Shown in pieces: positions 1-8,158 of a DNA stretch of 61,939 bases (the first letter of the stretch is position 1; the number at the start of each line of letters is the position of its first letter). Below the pieces are notes generated by a model. The model had not been told where the DNA came from. It saw only the letters and a program-made list of their open reading frames with translations, and made no database searches. Source of the stretch: Oscillospiraceae bacterium (GTDB lineage Bacteria > Bacillota > Clostridia > Oscillospirales > Oscillospiraceae); NCBI GenBank assembly GCA_020025515.1, contig JAHHRZ010000012.1, forward strand, positions 1 to 61,939, in the 5' to 3' direction. A program made the translations under genes and the position numbers.

Positions 1-184
1 TTTGCAGATTATGTATTAAGCGAAAATAAGGCTCGTCAATGTAATGCTGATATTCAATTTTATTGAAATCGTCCTGGTGTACGATGTGCATACCATCGGG
101 TACAGCCATGGACTTTGCTTTCCAGTATGGTATGGATGCAGCTTTACATGGACACATTAAGTATTCATTTTTGTTAATTGTCAT
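1..184 (-). CDS. GNAT-like N-acetyltransferase, 3' end cut off by window edge
   Basis: The 61 visible codons begin at an ATG with AGGTGAT about five bases upstream and run off the left edge without a stop. The visible N-terminus has a Cys-Pro-Cys, then an SIPYWKAKS stretch and a VPDGM..IVH segment, which I recognise from the N-termini of clostridial GNAT-fold acetyltransferases. The acetyl-CoA binding core would lie outside the window, so the family call rests on this N-terminal pattern only. The DNA is clearly AT-richer than the rest of the window, and the gene lies next to a transposition-gene stump, so recent acquisition is plausible. Substrate unknown. Confidence 0.55.
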   Translation of the reverse strand, partial: MTINKNEYLMCPCKAASIPYWKAKSMAVPDGMHIVHQDDFNKIEYQHYIDEPYFRLIHNLQ

Positions 185-210
185 TTCTTATCACCTAGTA
201 GCGGGTAACG

Positions 211-531
211 TTACCATGTATCATCAATGAGCCGCTTCTGCTGCCGGAAGGCGTACATGAGAGCCTTCTCACAGACCCGGTTTACCATGCGGGGGATGCC
301 TGTAGAAACCCGGTATTCCTCATCCATCGCCTTGCTGGTAAACAATTTCTGTGTACAGTCTGCGTAATCCAGATGGCTGCGGACATAGTTCTCTATCTCC
401 GACCGGTCCATATTCGGCAGGGTGCAGTACATATCAACCCCCTGCCGAATGGCGCTGTACCTCTGTAGCTTTAGCTTATTTTCCCACAGCTCACTCTGGC
501 CTTCCAGAATCAGCGCCATGGGACGACGGAG
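211..531 (-). pseudogene. C-terminal remnant of a transposition-type AAA ATPase (ExeA/TniB-like)
   Basis: About 106 codons are open, beginning directly after an in-frame TGA at 532-534 and with no start signal. The residues GQSELW, a KLxLQRYxAIRQGVDM segment, LP, YVRSHLDYA, and STGIPRMVNRVCEKAL match the C-terminal half of the AAA ATPases that accompany DDE transposases and ExeA. The P-loop half is missing. The frame stops right after RLIDDTW, where family members usually continue; a one-base shift near 218 would restore a longer tail. It sits 9 bases beyond the fakA stop, so a rearrangement probably fused a mobile-element fragment to the end of the fakA operon. Family recognition is from memory of conserved motifs. 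Confidence 0.6.
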
Positions 532-539
532 TCAACTGA

Positions 540-2171
540 TTATTCTGCGGAAATCAGGTAGTAGTACACAGGCTGACCGCCGGAAATCAGGTTCACATCT
601 GCCTTGGGGCAAATGTCGCTGAAAATATCCGCTGCCTTTGCGGCCTGTTTCTCGGTAATGTCCTCACCGTAGAAAATGGTGACATACTCCTTTTCCAGGT
701 CCCGCACCTTCTCGGCCAGGCTCCTTAAAACGGCATTGATATCCCGTGAAGTGGAGAACAGAGACTTTCCGAAGATGCCCATATAGTCCCCCTGGTGGAT
801 GTCATAGCCATCAAAGTCAGCGTCCCGGGCAGCATAAGTGATCTGCATGGTCTCCACACTGCTCAGAGCCTCGGTCATTGCCTCTACATTGCTCTCTTCA
901 CTGCCCTCGGGATCATAGCTCAGCATGGCGGTGATGCCCTGAGGAACGGTCTTGGAAGGAATCACAATGACCTTCTTTTCGGTAAGAGGATCTACCTGCT
1001 CGGCAGCCATAATGATGTTCTTGTTGTTGGGGAACACAAAGACCACTTCAGCGGGAACCTTATTGACAGCAGTGAGAATGTCCTGTGTGGAGGGGTTCAT
1101 AGTCTGGCCGCCGGAGATGATGCCATCCACACCCAAATCCTTGAACACGGAAGCGATACCGTCACCGGCACAGACAGTGACCACACCGAACTTCTTCTCG
1201 GGGGCAGCGATCTGGGGCTGAAGCTCCTGCTCGCTCATGACCTTCTCCGTGTGCTGCAAACGCATATTTTCAATCTTTACTGTGACGAAGGAGCCATACT
1301 TGAGAGCCTCCTGCAAGGCAATGCCGGGGTCATTGGTATGCACATGAACCTTGATGATCTCATCGTCCTCGACCAGCACCAGACTGTCACCCAACTCTTG
1401 CAGGAATCCACGCAGATCCTCGGGGTCCTTGTCACTCTCCCGGGAAACGATAAACTCCGTGCAGTAGGTAAAGGTGATGTCCTCCTCATTAAAGTCGGAG
1501 AAGTCGGCCTGTTCCTTGGGCTCTTCAGACACGAAGCCTTCGGGAACCACAACGTCTTCCCCATGCAGTGCCTGCATCATGGCCTCCAGTGCCAGCAGCC
1601 AGCCCTTACCACCGGCATCTACCACACCGGCCTTCTTGAGGACGGGGTTCTGATTCACCGTGTTGGCCAGAGCTTCCTTTGCCTCTTCAATGGCAGCTCC
1701 GTGAACAAACTCAAAGTAGCTATTTTCCTGTGCTGCCTGAACTGCCTTGGCGGCAGACAGACGGGCTACCGTCAAAATAGTTCCTTCCGCAGGCTTCATA
1801 ACCGCCTTATAGGCAGCGTCCACACCCTCCTGCAGGGCCTTGGCCCACAGAACACCATCGCACTCGTCGTGGCCCTTCATGGCCTTGGACATTCCACGGA
1901 ACAGCAGGCTCAGAATGACGCCGGAGTTGCCACGGGCGCCACGGAGCATGGCAGAAGCGGCAATGCCGGCCGCCTTCTCCAAAGAGGGATCTTCCGCCTT
2001 CTTCAGGTCTGCCACGGCTGCATTGATGGTCATGGACATATTCGTGCCGGTGTCGCCATCGGGCACGGGGAATACATTCAATTCATTGATCGGTTGCTTA
2101 TGGATCTCAATAGAGGCGGCCGCGCTGATGATCAGTCTGCGAAGGTCGGCCCCGTGAATGGTCTGCCTCAA
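540..2171 (-). CDS. fakA: Fatty acid kinase FakA / DAK2-domain protein YloV
   Basis: This 543-residue protein has the three-part architecture of FakA (YloV): an N-terminal Dak2 (DhaL-like) ATP-binding domain with NVFPVPDGDTGTNM at residues 32-45 and ARGNSGVILS near 78, a central domain, and a C-terminal EDD-like domain. FakA phosphorylates fatty acids presented by a FakB (DegV-family) protein, feeding them to phospholipid synthesis; a DegV-family gene lies at 15753. The start is probably TTG: no ATG occurs before residue 45, an in-frame stop lies just upstream, and GGAGG precedes the TTG by about 11 bases. It follows the Asp23 gene by 54 bases, the usual yloU-yloV pair. Its 3' flank is a transposition-gene stump rather than the usual recG. 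Confidence 0.9.
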   Translation of the reverse strand: MRQTIHGADLRRLIISAAASIEIHKQPINELNVFPVPDGDTGTNMSMTINAAVADLKKAEDPSLEKAAGIAASAMLRGARGNSGVILSLLFRGMSKAMKGHDECDGVLWAKALQEGVDAAYKAVMKPAEGTILTVARLSAAKAVQAAQENSYFEFVHGAAIEEAKEALANTVNQNPVLKKAGVVDAGGKGWLLALEAMMQALHGEDVVVPEGFVSEEPKEQADFSDFNEEDITFTYCTEFIVSRESDKDPEDLRGFLQELGDSLVLVEDDEIIKVHVHTNDPGIALQEALKYGSFVTVKIENMRLQHTEKVMSEQELQPQIAAPEKKFGVVTVCAGDGIASVFKDLGVDGIISGGQTMNPSTQDILTAVNKVPAEVVFVFPNNKNIIMAAEQVDPLTEKKVIVIPSKTVPQGITAMLSYDPEGSEESNVEAMTEALSSVETMQITYAARDADFDGYDIHQGDYMGIFGKSLFSTSRDINAVLRSLAEKVRDLEKEYVTIFYGEDITEKQAAKAADIFSDICPKADVNLISGGQPVYYYLISAE

Positions 2172-2225
2172 TAGATATCACACCTCCAAAATAATCGGGA
2201 CTAGCCCATTGTGAACGGATTGGGC

Positions 2226-2579
2226 TTACCCAATCATCATGGAATCAATAAACACGTTGACGGCCCGAACCTCGGTGCCGGTGCACTGGTTCACCACATA
2301 GCGAACCTCAGAAATAATGGAGCTGCCTACCGCGGACAGATTGACGCCGTGGTCCACCATGATATGCAGCTCGATGGTGATGGAATTGTCCCCATGGAAC
2401 TCCACCTTGACACCCTTGCGCATGGACTCCTTCCGCAGAAGGTGAACCAGACCGTCGCTCATGGAACGGATCGCCATGCCCTTCACGCCAAAGCAGTTGG
2501 AAGCTGCCACGCCGGCAATATTGGTATACACGTTGCTGTCAATCACGACAGTTCCCTTATCTGTTTTCTGAGAAGTCAT
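2226..2579 (-). CDS. Asp23/Gls24 family envelope-stress protein (YloU-like)
   Basis: The 117-residue protein is a compact Asp23 (DUF322) domain. Visible features are the VVIDSNVYTNIAGVAA opening, GVKGMA, and a C-terminal VNVFIDSM strand typical of the family. Asp23 proteins associate with the membrane or envelope and often accompany fakA. The ATG was chosen because GGAGG (2588-2592) lies eight bases before it; the frame is open further upstream but without signals. In the transcript a small hairpin (TGCCGG/CCGGCA, 2595-2611) lies directly against the ribosome binding site and could tune translation. Exact role unknown. Confidence 0.88.
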   Translation of the reverse strand: MTSQKTDKGTVVIDSNVYTNIAGVAASNCFGVKGMAIRSMSDGLVHLLRKESMRKGVKVEFHGDNSITIELHIMVDHGVNLSAVGSSIISEVRYVVNQCTGTEVRAVNVFIDSMMIG

Positions 2580-2625
2580 AAAGAGTACCTCCTTTGCCGG
2601 CCAAACCGGCAGATTGTGTGCCTCT

Positions 2626-2654
2626 ATTCTACTCGATTTCAAGCAAAAGCACAA
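2626..2654 (-). promoter_or_regulatory. Probable sigma-A promoter for Asp23-fakA
   Basis: On the minus strand TTGTGC (2649-2654) and TAGAAT (2626-2631) are separated by 17 bases, about 47 bases upstream of the Asp23 start. The -35 is only a partial match. Confidence 0.5.
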
Positions 2655-2713
2655 GAGGGATTTTTGCACCCGCATAAAAACCTGTTTGGTTTCCTACCGG
2701 GTGCAATGTGGTA

Positions 2714-2744
2714 ATGCTGTGGCAAAGAACCTTTGCCACAGCAT
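2714..2744. terminator. Perfect 14-bp hairpin downstream of gpmI
   Basis: ATGCTGTGGCAAAG and its exact complement flank a 3-base loop, immediately after the gpmI stop and before the Asp23 promoter. No run of T follows on either strand, so it may be a 3'-end protecting stem or a weak terminator rather than a classic intrinsic terminator. Confidence 0.5.
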
Positions 2745-2750
2745 CCAGAA

Positions 2751-4316
2751 TCAAATCATAGACTCTTCCCAGCACTGAGGTGCCATAATGTCCATCATCT
2801 TCACAACAGTGGGGGCAACATTGGCCAGGCCGAAGCTGCCTTCCTTCAGGGTGTATGCATTGTCCTTGTCGTAAATGATGAAGGGAACCGGGTTCAGGCT
2901 GTGTGCGGTGCGGACGGAAGTCTTGCCCTTCTTGGTTTCAGTCATCTGATCGGCGTTGCCATGGTCCGCAGTCACCAGAACGGCATAGCCGTACCGGTCG
3001 GCAGCCTCCAGAATCTCTTTCAGGCTATTGTCCACGCACTCCATGGCGGTGACAACGGCATCCATCACGCCGGTATGGCCCACCATGTCGCCATTGGGGA
3101 AGTTGCAGCGCAGGAAGTCGTACTTCTTGGAGGCCATGGCCTTCACCATGGCATCGGTGATCTCACGGGATTTCATTGCAGGAGCCTGCTCGAAGGGAAT
3201 CACATCGGAGGGGATCTCCTCGTAATCTTCCAGCATCTCGTTGACCTTGCCGGAGCGGTTGCCGTTCCAGAAATAGGTCACATGGCCGTATTTCTGGGTC
3301 TCAGACACCGCATACTCCCGGATATCATGGGCGCAGAGCACCTCGGTCAGGGTATTGCGAATCACGGGAGGCTGCACCAGATAGTTCTGGGGAATCTTCA
3401 AATCGCCGTCATATTCCAGCATACCGGCAAACTTCACCCCGGTATAGTCGCCGCGGTCGAACTTATCAAAGTCGGCACGGTCAAAGGCCAGGGAAATCTC
3501 CTGGGCACGGTCACCCCGGAAATTGAAGAGGATCACACTGTCGCCGTTGGCAATCTTTGCCACAGGCTCGCCGTTTCTTGCCACCACAAAGGCAGGCAGA
3601 TCCTGGTCGATGCAGCCGATTTCCTCACGATAGGTCTCGATTGCTTCCTGCGCAGAAGCAAACTGACGGCCCTGTCCCTGGACATGGGTACGCCAGCCGG
3701 CTTCCACCATGCTCCAGTTGGCCTCATAGCGGTCCATGGTGATGGCCATACGGCCGCCGCCGGAAGCAATGGCATAATCAAAGCCCTCTTCCCGCAGGGA
3801 GGACAAAACCTCCTCCAGCTGAGCCACATATTCCAGAGCGGAGGTGGCAGGCACATCACGGCCATCCAGCAGGATGTGGCAGTAGACCTTCTTGAGGCCT
3901 GCGGCCTTTGCCTGCTTCAGCATTGCGAAGAGGTGAGAAATATTGGAATGGACATTTCCGTCAGACAGCAGGCCCAGGAAATGCATGGCCTTGTGGTTTT
4001 CCTGGCAGTTGGCAACCAGACCGGTCCAGGTGGCAGAGGCAAACAACTTGCCGGATTCGATGGACTCTTCCACCAGCTTGGCACCCTGAGAATAAACCTG
4101 ACCGCAGCCCAGGGCATTGTGACCAACCTCAGAGTTGCCCATATCATCATCAGAGGGCAGACCGACAGCCGTGCCGTGAGCCTTCAGCCAAGTGTGGGGG
4201 CAGGTTTCCAGCAGGTGATCCAAGGTAGGAGTTTTAGCGACTTTTACTGCATCACCGGCACCACCGTCACCACGGCCGACACCATCCATAATGACCAAAA
4301 CAATGGGTTTTTTCAT
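2751..4316 (-). CDS. gpmI: 2,3-bisphosphoglycerate-independent phosphoglycerate mutase
   Basis: This glycolytic enzyme interconverts 3- and 2-phosphoglycerate in the cytosol using two Mn ions. At 521 residues it has the normal iPGM length. The N-terminal VLVIMDGVG supplies the metal-binding Asp11, and DDDMGNSEVGHNALG places the phospho-acceptor serine at residue 62, its usual position. HGNAD and the C-terminal AHSLNPVPF motif complete the alkaline-phosphatase-like site. The ATG at 4314-4316 follows GGAGG; an upstream in-frame ATG at 4349 lacks a ribosome binding site. It appears to be transcribed alone, away from the usual gap-pgk-tpi cluster. Confidence 0.96.
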   Translation of the reverse strand: MKKPIVLVIMDGVGRGDGGAGDAVKVAKTPTLDHLLETCPHTWLKAHGTAVGLPSDDDMGNSEVGHNALGCGQVYSQGAKLVEESIESGKLFASATWTGLVANCQENHKAMHFLGLLSDGNVHSNISHLFAMLKQAKAAGLKKVYCHILLDGRDVPATSALEYVAQLEEVLSSLREEGFDYAIASGGGRMAITMDRYEANWSMVEAGWRTHVQGQGRQFASAQEAIETYREEIGCIDQDLPAFVVARNGEPVAKIANGDSVILFNFRGDRAQEISLAFDRADFDKFDRGDYTGVKFAGMLEYDGDLKIPQNYLVQPPVIRNTLTEVLCAHDIREYAVSETQKYGHVTYFWNGNRSGKVNEMLEDYEEIPSDVIPFEQAPAMKSREITDAMVKAMASKKYDFLRCNFPNGDMVGHTGVMDAVVTAMECVDNSLKEILEAADRYGYAVLVTADHGNADQMTETKKGKTSVRTAHSLNPVPFIIYDKDNAYTLKEGSFGLANVAPTVVKMMDIMAPQCWEESMI

Positions 4317-4361
4317 ATTAGTAACCTCCAGATAGAGTATGTTTTTCAAATCATCTGTATT

Positions 4362-4390
4362 ATTTTACACCATTTTTCGACCAGAAACAA
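4362..4390 (-). promoter_or_regulatory. Promoter of gpmI
   Basis: TTGTTT (4385-4390) and TAAAAT (4362-4367) are spaced 17 bases apart, about 46 bases upstream of the gpmI start. Confidence 0.6.
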
Positions 4391-4550
4391 CACTTTTTTT
4401 CATTTCCTACAAATGGGACAAAATCCCCCGGTCTGTACTTCCCTTCCTTCAACAAATGCAACAGATTTTTCTTGCAAATGTACTTCCGACGGAGACAATT
4501 TCCACAACTTGTTTTCATAATTCAAAAATTTTTCATATTTTTTCCACAAG

Positions 4551-4583
4551 AAAAAGCACTGCGAACCCAGAGGTCCGCAGTGC
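4551..4583 (-). terminator. Intrinsic terminator of rex
   Basis: A 12-bp stem (GCACTGCG with GACC pairing GGTT through a G-U) around a TCTG loop is followed by TTTTT on the minus strand, 25 bases past the rex stop. Confidence 0.85.
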
Positions 4584-4607
4584 AATCTTACCACAATTAT
4601 TGAAATT

Positions 4608-5243
4608 TTATCCACGCATCTGTGCAGAAAGATGCATGGACAGAACCGCAAGAGAGGTTGCCATGTTTTCATACTGCACCAGAATGTGAGACGGCACATC
4701 CAGATGGGTGGGTGCAAATGTCCACACTGCCTTGATCCCATTGGCAATCAGAAGGTCGCAGACCTCCTGGGCCGCGGCAGCAGGCACCGTAATAATTCCC
4801 ATCAGCACCTTGCGCTCCTTGCAGAATTCAGGCAGATGAGAAATGGAATAAATGGGCTTTCCCGACTCCATCTTCCCATCCATCTCCTCATTTGCGTCAA
4901 AGGCCGCCACAATCTTCAGCCCATATTCATCAAATCCGCTGTAGCCCAACAGCGCCTGACCCAGCTTGCCTGCACCAATCAAAACAGCCTCGGTGGTGTT
5001 GTCATAGCCCAAGAACTGCTCCAAATCCGCAATGAGGCTCTCACGCAGATAGCCAACCTTGGGGCGGCCTCCGTCGGAAACCAATGCCAGATCCTTACGG
5101 ACCTGCACCTCTCCCATATTAAGGGCCGCAGCCAGGGCTGTAGCCGAAATATTGGCGGGGCCATCCTCCGGCAGGGCTTTCAAATACGCCAGATAGCTGG
5201 GAAGGCGTTTCAGTACGGGCTTGGAAATCTCATTGAGTTTCAT
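4608..5243 (-). CDS. rex: Redox-sensing transcriptional repressor Rex
   Basis: Rex represses fermentation and respiration genes when NADH is low and releases DNA when NADH binds. The 211-residue protein has the N-terminal winged helix (AALNMGEVQVRKDLA, about 38-54) followed by a Rossmann fold with the GAGKLG dinucleotide loop at 90-95, and ends with the dimer-swapping helix. The ATG at 5241-5243 follows GGGGAG; two upstream in-frame ATG codons lack such a site. It has its own promoter and terminator, so it is probably monocistronic although it lies just behind sigE. Its presence fits an anaerobic fermentative lifestyle. Confidence 0.95.
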   Translation of the reverse strand: MKLNEISKPVLKRLPSYLAYLKALPEDGPANISATALAAALNMGEVQVRKDLALVSDGGRPKVGYLRESLIADLEQFLGYDNTTEAVLIGAGKLGQALLGYSGFDEYGLKIVAAFDANEEMDGKMESGKPIYSISHLPEFCKERKVLMGIITVPAAAAQEVCDLLIANGIKAVWTFAPTHLDVPSHILVQYENMATSLAVLSMHLSAQMRG

Positions 5244-5271
5244 ACTTTTTCTCCCCACAACTTTTTTCATT

Positions 5272-5300
5272 ATCATAGCACAATTTCCATTCTTTTGCAA
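5272..5300 (-). promoter_or_regulatory. Promoter of rex
   Basis: TTGCAA (5295-5300) and TATGAT (5272-5277) are separated by 17 bases, 28 bases upstream of the rex start. No convincing Rex palindrome overlaps it. Confidence 0.6.
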
Positions 5301-5333
5301 TGTCTTTCCCATACAATCTCCATGGCCTTCAAA

Positions 5334-6038
5334 TCAGGAGGTCTGCTTTAAGATTTCCCGGCGCAATCGGCCCATAATCCGCTTTTCCAGTCTGGATATA
5401 TACGATTGGGAAATCCCCATCAGGTCTGCCACTTCCTTCTGAGTTCGTTCCTTCTTGCCTTGCAGACCATAGCGCAGCACCATAATGTTTTTTTCCCGCT
5501 CCGGCAGTTTGGAAAGGGCATCGTGTAAAAGCTGGTGATCCACCTCATCTTCCAGAGGGCGCATGATGAGATCACTGTCCGTACCCAAAACATCCGACAA
5601 AAGCAGCTCATTTCCGTCCCAATCCGTGTTGATGGGTTCATCCAGGGAAATTTCCGTCTTTTGATTTGCAATCTTGCGAATGTGCATCAGGATCTCATTT
5701 TCAATGCACCGGGAAGCATAGGTGGCAAGCTTGATATTTTTATCTCTCCTATAGGTGCCCACAGCCTTAATAAGGCCAATGGTACCTATGGAAATCAGAT
5801 CCTCAATATTTACCCCCGTATTTTCAAAACGTCTTGCAATGTACACCACCAATCGCAAATTCCGTTCAATCAGCCGACTTTTTGCCCCGGCATCTCCCTG
5901 TTCCAACAGGTCCAGGGTCTCGCTCTCCTCCTCCGGCTTCAAAGGTGGAGGAAGAACATCCGTGCCTCCTATGTAGTAAATGCTTTCCGGTTCCAAAAAG
6001 CCCAAATGCTGCAACAAAAATCTGATCCAATTATTCAT
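5334..6038 (-). CDS. sigE: Sporulation sigma factor SigE (pro-sigma-E)
   Basis: SigE directs early mother-cell transcription during endospore formation. The 234-residue protein starts with a hydrophobic pro-sequence of roughly 27 residues that anchors the inactive form until SpoIIGA cleaves it. Region 2 is visible as RNLRLVVYIARRFENTG...IEDLISIGTIGLIKA (about 59-93), and region 4 as the C-terminal helix-turn-helix TQKEVADLMGISQSYISRLE. It overlaps the spoIIGA stop by 8 bases, as in the spoIIG operon. sigG, often next in clostridia, is absent here; rex follows instead. Confidence 0.95.
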   Translation of the reverse strand: MNNWIRFLLQHLGFLEPESIYYIGGTDVLPPPLKPEEESETLDLLEQGDAGAKSRLIERNLRLVVYIARRFENTGVNIEDLISIGTIGLIKAVGTYRRDKNIKLATYASRCIENEILMHIRKIANQKTEISLDEPINTDWDGNELLLSDVLGTDSDLIMRPLEDEVDHQLLHDALSKLPEREKNIMVLRYGLQGKKERTQKEVADLMGISQSYISRLEKRIMGRLRREILKQTS

Positions 6039-6816
6039 ATTGTCCTCCTCCTGTCAAAGCCTGATATGTATTTTGCGGAGACAGCTGCCCCGGGGCAAAG
6101 GCAACCATGGGCGCCGCACCCTTTCCGTTTACAGTCACCCGGTCGCACTGCACCGCCAAAAGCATCCCCTCTCCTCCCAGCACCCGATAGGGAATCAGTC
6201 TGCACCGATGGCCCAGCGCCAGCAGCCGTTCCATGGCACCTGCCGGGTCACTCAGGGCACCTGCCTCCACCGGAAGAAGCCGGGAGGCGGCATCTGCCTG
6301 GGCCACCAGTACGCTTCTTCCGCTAAAGGGGTCTTTTAGGGTATTGCCGGAATCCCGCAGAGCTGTCAGCGCAACCTGTTTTCCCCCCAATGAAATGGTC
6401 ACGGGAACCAGCTGCCCCGCATGGGTCATAGCACCGGAGCAAAAGAAAACCGCCAGCAAACCTATGACCAGCACCGCCAGAAGAATGTTCCACAGACCTC
6501 CCAGCCCCAGACACAGCAGTGCTCCTCCCATGGCCAGACTGAGGCAAAGTACCACAACCCCCTGCCGCATCTGCTGCCACCCGACTCCGAAGGCAGTCAT
6601 GACCATCAGCCCCAGAAACACCACCTTCCATAGATTCCCAGATAAAAAGGTCAGTCCCGGCAGGACGCACAGCCCGGCATAAACCGCACCCACTCCTGCC
6701 CCCAGTCCCAGCCGCCAGGGACCGGGACTGGCTCCCGTCAGGCGGGCCGACGCCCTGAGAAGGCCATAATTTACCGCAAAGTTCAGCAAAATCACCAAGT
6801 CCAGATATACCCGCAT
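6031..6816 (-). CDS. spoIIGA: Sigma-E processing peptidase SpoIIGA
   Basis: SpoIIGA is the membrane aspartic protease that activates pro-SigE when triggered by SpoIIR from the forespore. The first 130 residues contain about five hydrophobic segments, followed by a cytosolic domain with the active-site Asp155 in LRDSGNTL. The length (261 residues) is slightly short of the family's usual ~300. The ATG follows GGGAGG (AAGGGAGGCTTGGCT). A TATACT -10 box lies at 6839-6844 without a recognisable -35 at standard spacing, which would fit activator-dependent (Spo0A-type) control; I see no convincing 0A box beside it. Confidence 0.92.
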   Translation of the reverse strand: MRVYLDLVILLNFAVNYGLLRASARLTGASPGPWRLGLGAGVGAVYAGLCVLPGLTFLSGNLWKVVFLGLMVMTAFGVGWQQMRQGVVVLCLSLAMGGALLCLGLGGLWNILLAVLVIGLLAVFFCSGAMTHAGQLVPVTISLGGKQVALTALRDSGNTLKDPFSGRSVLVAQADAASRLLPVEAGALSDPAGAMERLLALGHRCRLIPYRVLGGEGMLLAVQCDRVTVNGKGAAPMVAFAPGQLSPQNTYQALTGGGQYE

Positions 6817-6857
6817 AGCCAAGCCTCCCTTCCCTGTCAGTATACCCTTGCGGCAAT

Positions 6858-6895
6858 AAAAAAGCGGTCGCAATCCCTACCGGGGACTGCAACCG
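6858..6895 (-). terminator. Intrinsic terminator between the DUF951 gene and spoIIGA
   Basis: On the minus strand a 13-bp stem (CGGTTGCAGTCCC with CGGTCGCAATCCC complement, two G-U pairs) is followed by six T. It separates the DUF951 gene from the sporulation operon. Confidence 0.8.
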
Positions 6896-6996
6896 TCTTT
6901 TTTCAGAATAAGGGCCTGTCACACAAAATAACGCTCCTGCCAACAGTATGGCACAGCAAACAATGGGAGGGGACCCCCGGATCCGTCGAAGGATTT

Positions 6997-7194
6997 TTAC
7001 GGAGCCACTTTTTCTCCATTGCGAAGGACCGCACGAAGATTCTTTTCTGCCTTTTGCCTGGTAATCATTACCTCATGACCGCACCCCAGACATTTCAGGC
7101 GGAAGTCCGCCCCCACACGCAGAACCGTCCAGCGGCTTTCTCCGCAGGGGTGGGCCTTTTTCATTTGCAATACATCACCCAGATGAATGTCCAT
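6997..7194 (-). CDS. DUF951 family protein
   Basis: This 65-residue protein matches the small DUF951 family of Firmicutes: an opening MDIHLGDVLQMKKAHPCG, a central LRVGADFRLKCLGCGHEVMI and a basic tail. Three cysteines (one in HPCG, two in CLGCG) could bind a metal. The ATG follows GGAGAAGG. It is divergent from the S1-domain gene at 7271. Family function is unknown. Confidence 0.88.
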   Translation of the reverse strand: MDIHLGDVLQMKKAHPCGESRWTVLRVGADFRLKCLGCGHEVMITRQKAEKNLRAVLRNGEKVAP

Positions 7195-7270
7195 GTTCCT
7201 TCTCCTTCCGGTATACCTGCCTTCTTCCGGTCATAAGATACCATAAGACCGTGGAAAGCGAGGGATGATT

Positions 7271-8158
7271 ATGTCACACTATCCGCCGGAGGGACTTTAT
7301 CCCACCGTGCCGCCAGCCCCGGAGACCCTGCGCAGAGCCGCAGGCTCCCGGGAGATTTTTCAGTCCATGTGCATAAAATGTGACGAATATCACAATCTGA
7401 TTGTAGATCTTGGTTCCCAGCAGGGGCTGATTCCCCGTGAGGAAACCGTCCTGGGCATTGCCCAGGGAAAAGCCAAAGAAATTGCCATTTTATCCAGAGT
7501 CGGAAAGCCCCTGTGTTTTCAGGTGCTGGGGTTCACCTCAGAAGGGACTGCCCTGCTGAGCCGCCGCAGCGCGCAGGAAGAGGCCAGAGACTATCTCATG
7601 GAGTCCGTTCCCACGGGGCAGATCCTGCCTGCCGTCGTACAAAATGTGGCCAGCTTTGGAGCGTTCTGTGATATCGGCTGCGGCTTTACCGCTCTTTTGC
7701 CCATCGAACGCTGCTCCATTTCCCGAATCAGCCATTGCAGCCAGCGGTTTTCGCCGGGGCAGCAGCTGTATGTGGTCATTTGGGAAAAAGATCCGCAGGC
7801 GGGACAGATCACCTTGACCCATCGGGAGCTTTTAGGTACCTGGGAAGAAAATGCACAGCTTTTCCGTCCGGGTCAAACCGTAACCGGAATCGTCCGCAGT
7901 GTGCGGCCCTATGGCACCTTCATTGAACTGACCCCCAATCTCTCCGGTCTTGCAGAGCCGGGACAGGATCTGGAGCCCGGGCAGGCGGTCAGTGTGTACA
8001 TTCGTTCCATACAGCCACAAGCGCAGAAAATCAAGCTCAGCGTGCTGGAAAAACTGTCTGCCACCCCAAAAATCCCTCTGCGGTATCACCGCACGGGGGG
8101 CTACCTGGACAGCTGGCGCTACAACGATGTTGCGGCACCTACGGTGTTTGACTCTTGA
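7271..8158 (+). CDS. S1 RNA-binding domain protein (ribosomal S1-like)
   Basis: The 295-residue protein contains at least two S1 OB-fold repeats: one around residues 113-185 (LPAVVQNVASFGAFCDIGCGFTALL split over two strands) and one around 197-262 (TVTGIVRSVRPYGTFIEL). A degenerate N-terminal repeat may add a third. Proteins of this kind in clostridia resemble truncated ribosomal protein S1 and probably bind mRNA or ribosomes. The ATG at 7271 was chosen over an ATG at 7265 because GAGGG sits seven bases upstream of it. The last 20 bases overlap the 3' end of rarA, which is transcribed toward it. Confidence 0.8.
   Translation: MSHYPPEGLYPTVPPAPETLRRAAGSREIFQSMCIKCDEYHNLIVDLGSQQGLIPREETVLGIAQGKAKEIAILSRVGKPLCFQVLGFTSEGTALLSRRSAQEEARDYLMESVPTGQILPAVVQNVASFGAFCDIGCGFTALLPIERCSISRISHCSQRFSPGQQLYVVIWEKDPQAGQITLTHRELLGTWEENAQLFRPGQTVTGIVRSVRPYGTFIELTPNLSGLAEPGQDLEPGQAVSVYIRSIQPQAQKIKLSVLEKLSATPKIPLRYHRTGGYLDSWRYNDVAAPTVFDS

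Noticed and set aside
795..2174. A 459-codon open frame antisense to fakA
   Set aside because: Shadow of fakA with no initiation signals.
2733..4520. A 595-codon open frame antisense to gpmI
   Set aside because: Low-complexity composition rich in His, Gly and Gln with no family signature; gpmI on the other strand is unambiguous.
4400..4747. Open frame of about 115 codons in the gpmI-rex gap
   Set aside because: It overlaps the rex 3' end, the rex terminator and runs toward the gpmI promoter; no family similarity.
6985..6990. GTCGAA as a Spo0A box for spoIIGA
   Set aside because: Only a partial box, about 170 bases upstream and beyond an intervening terminator.
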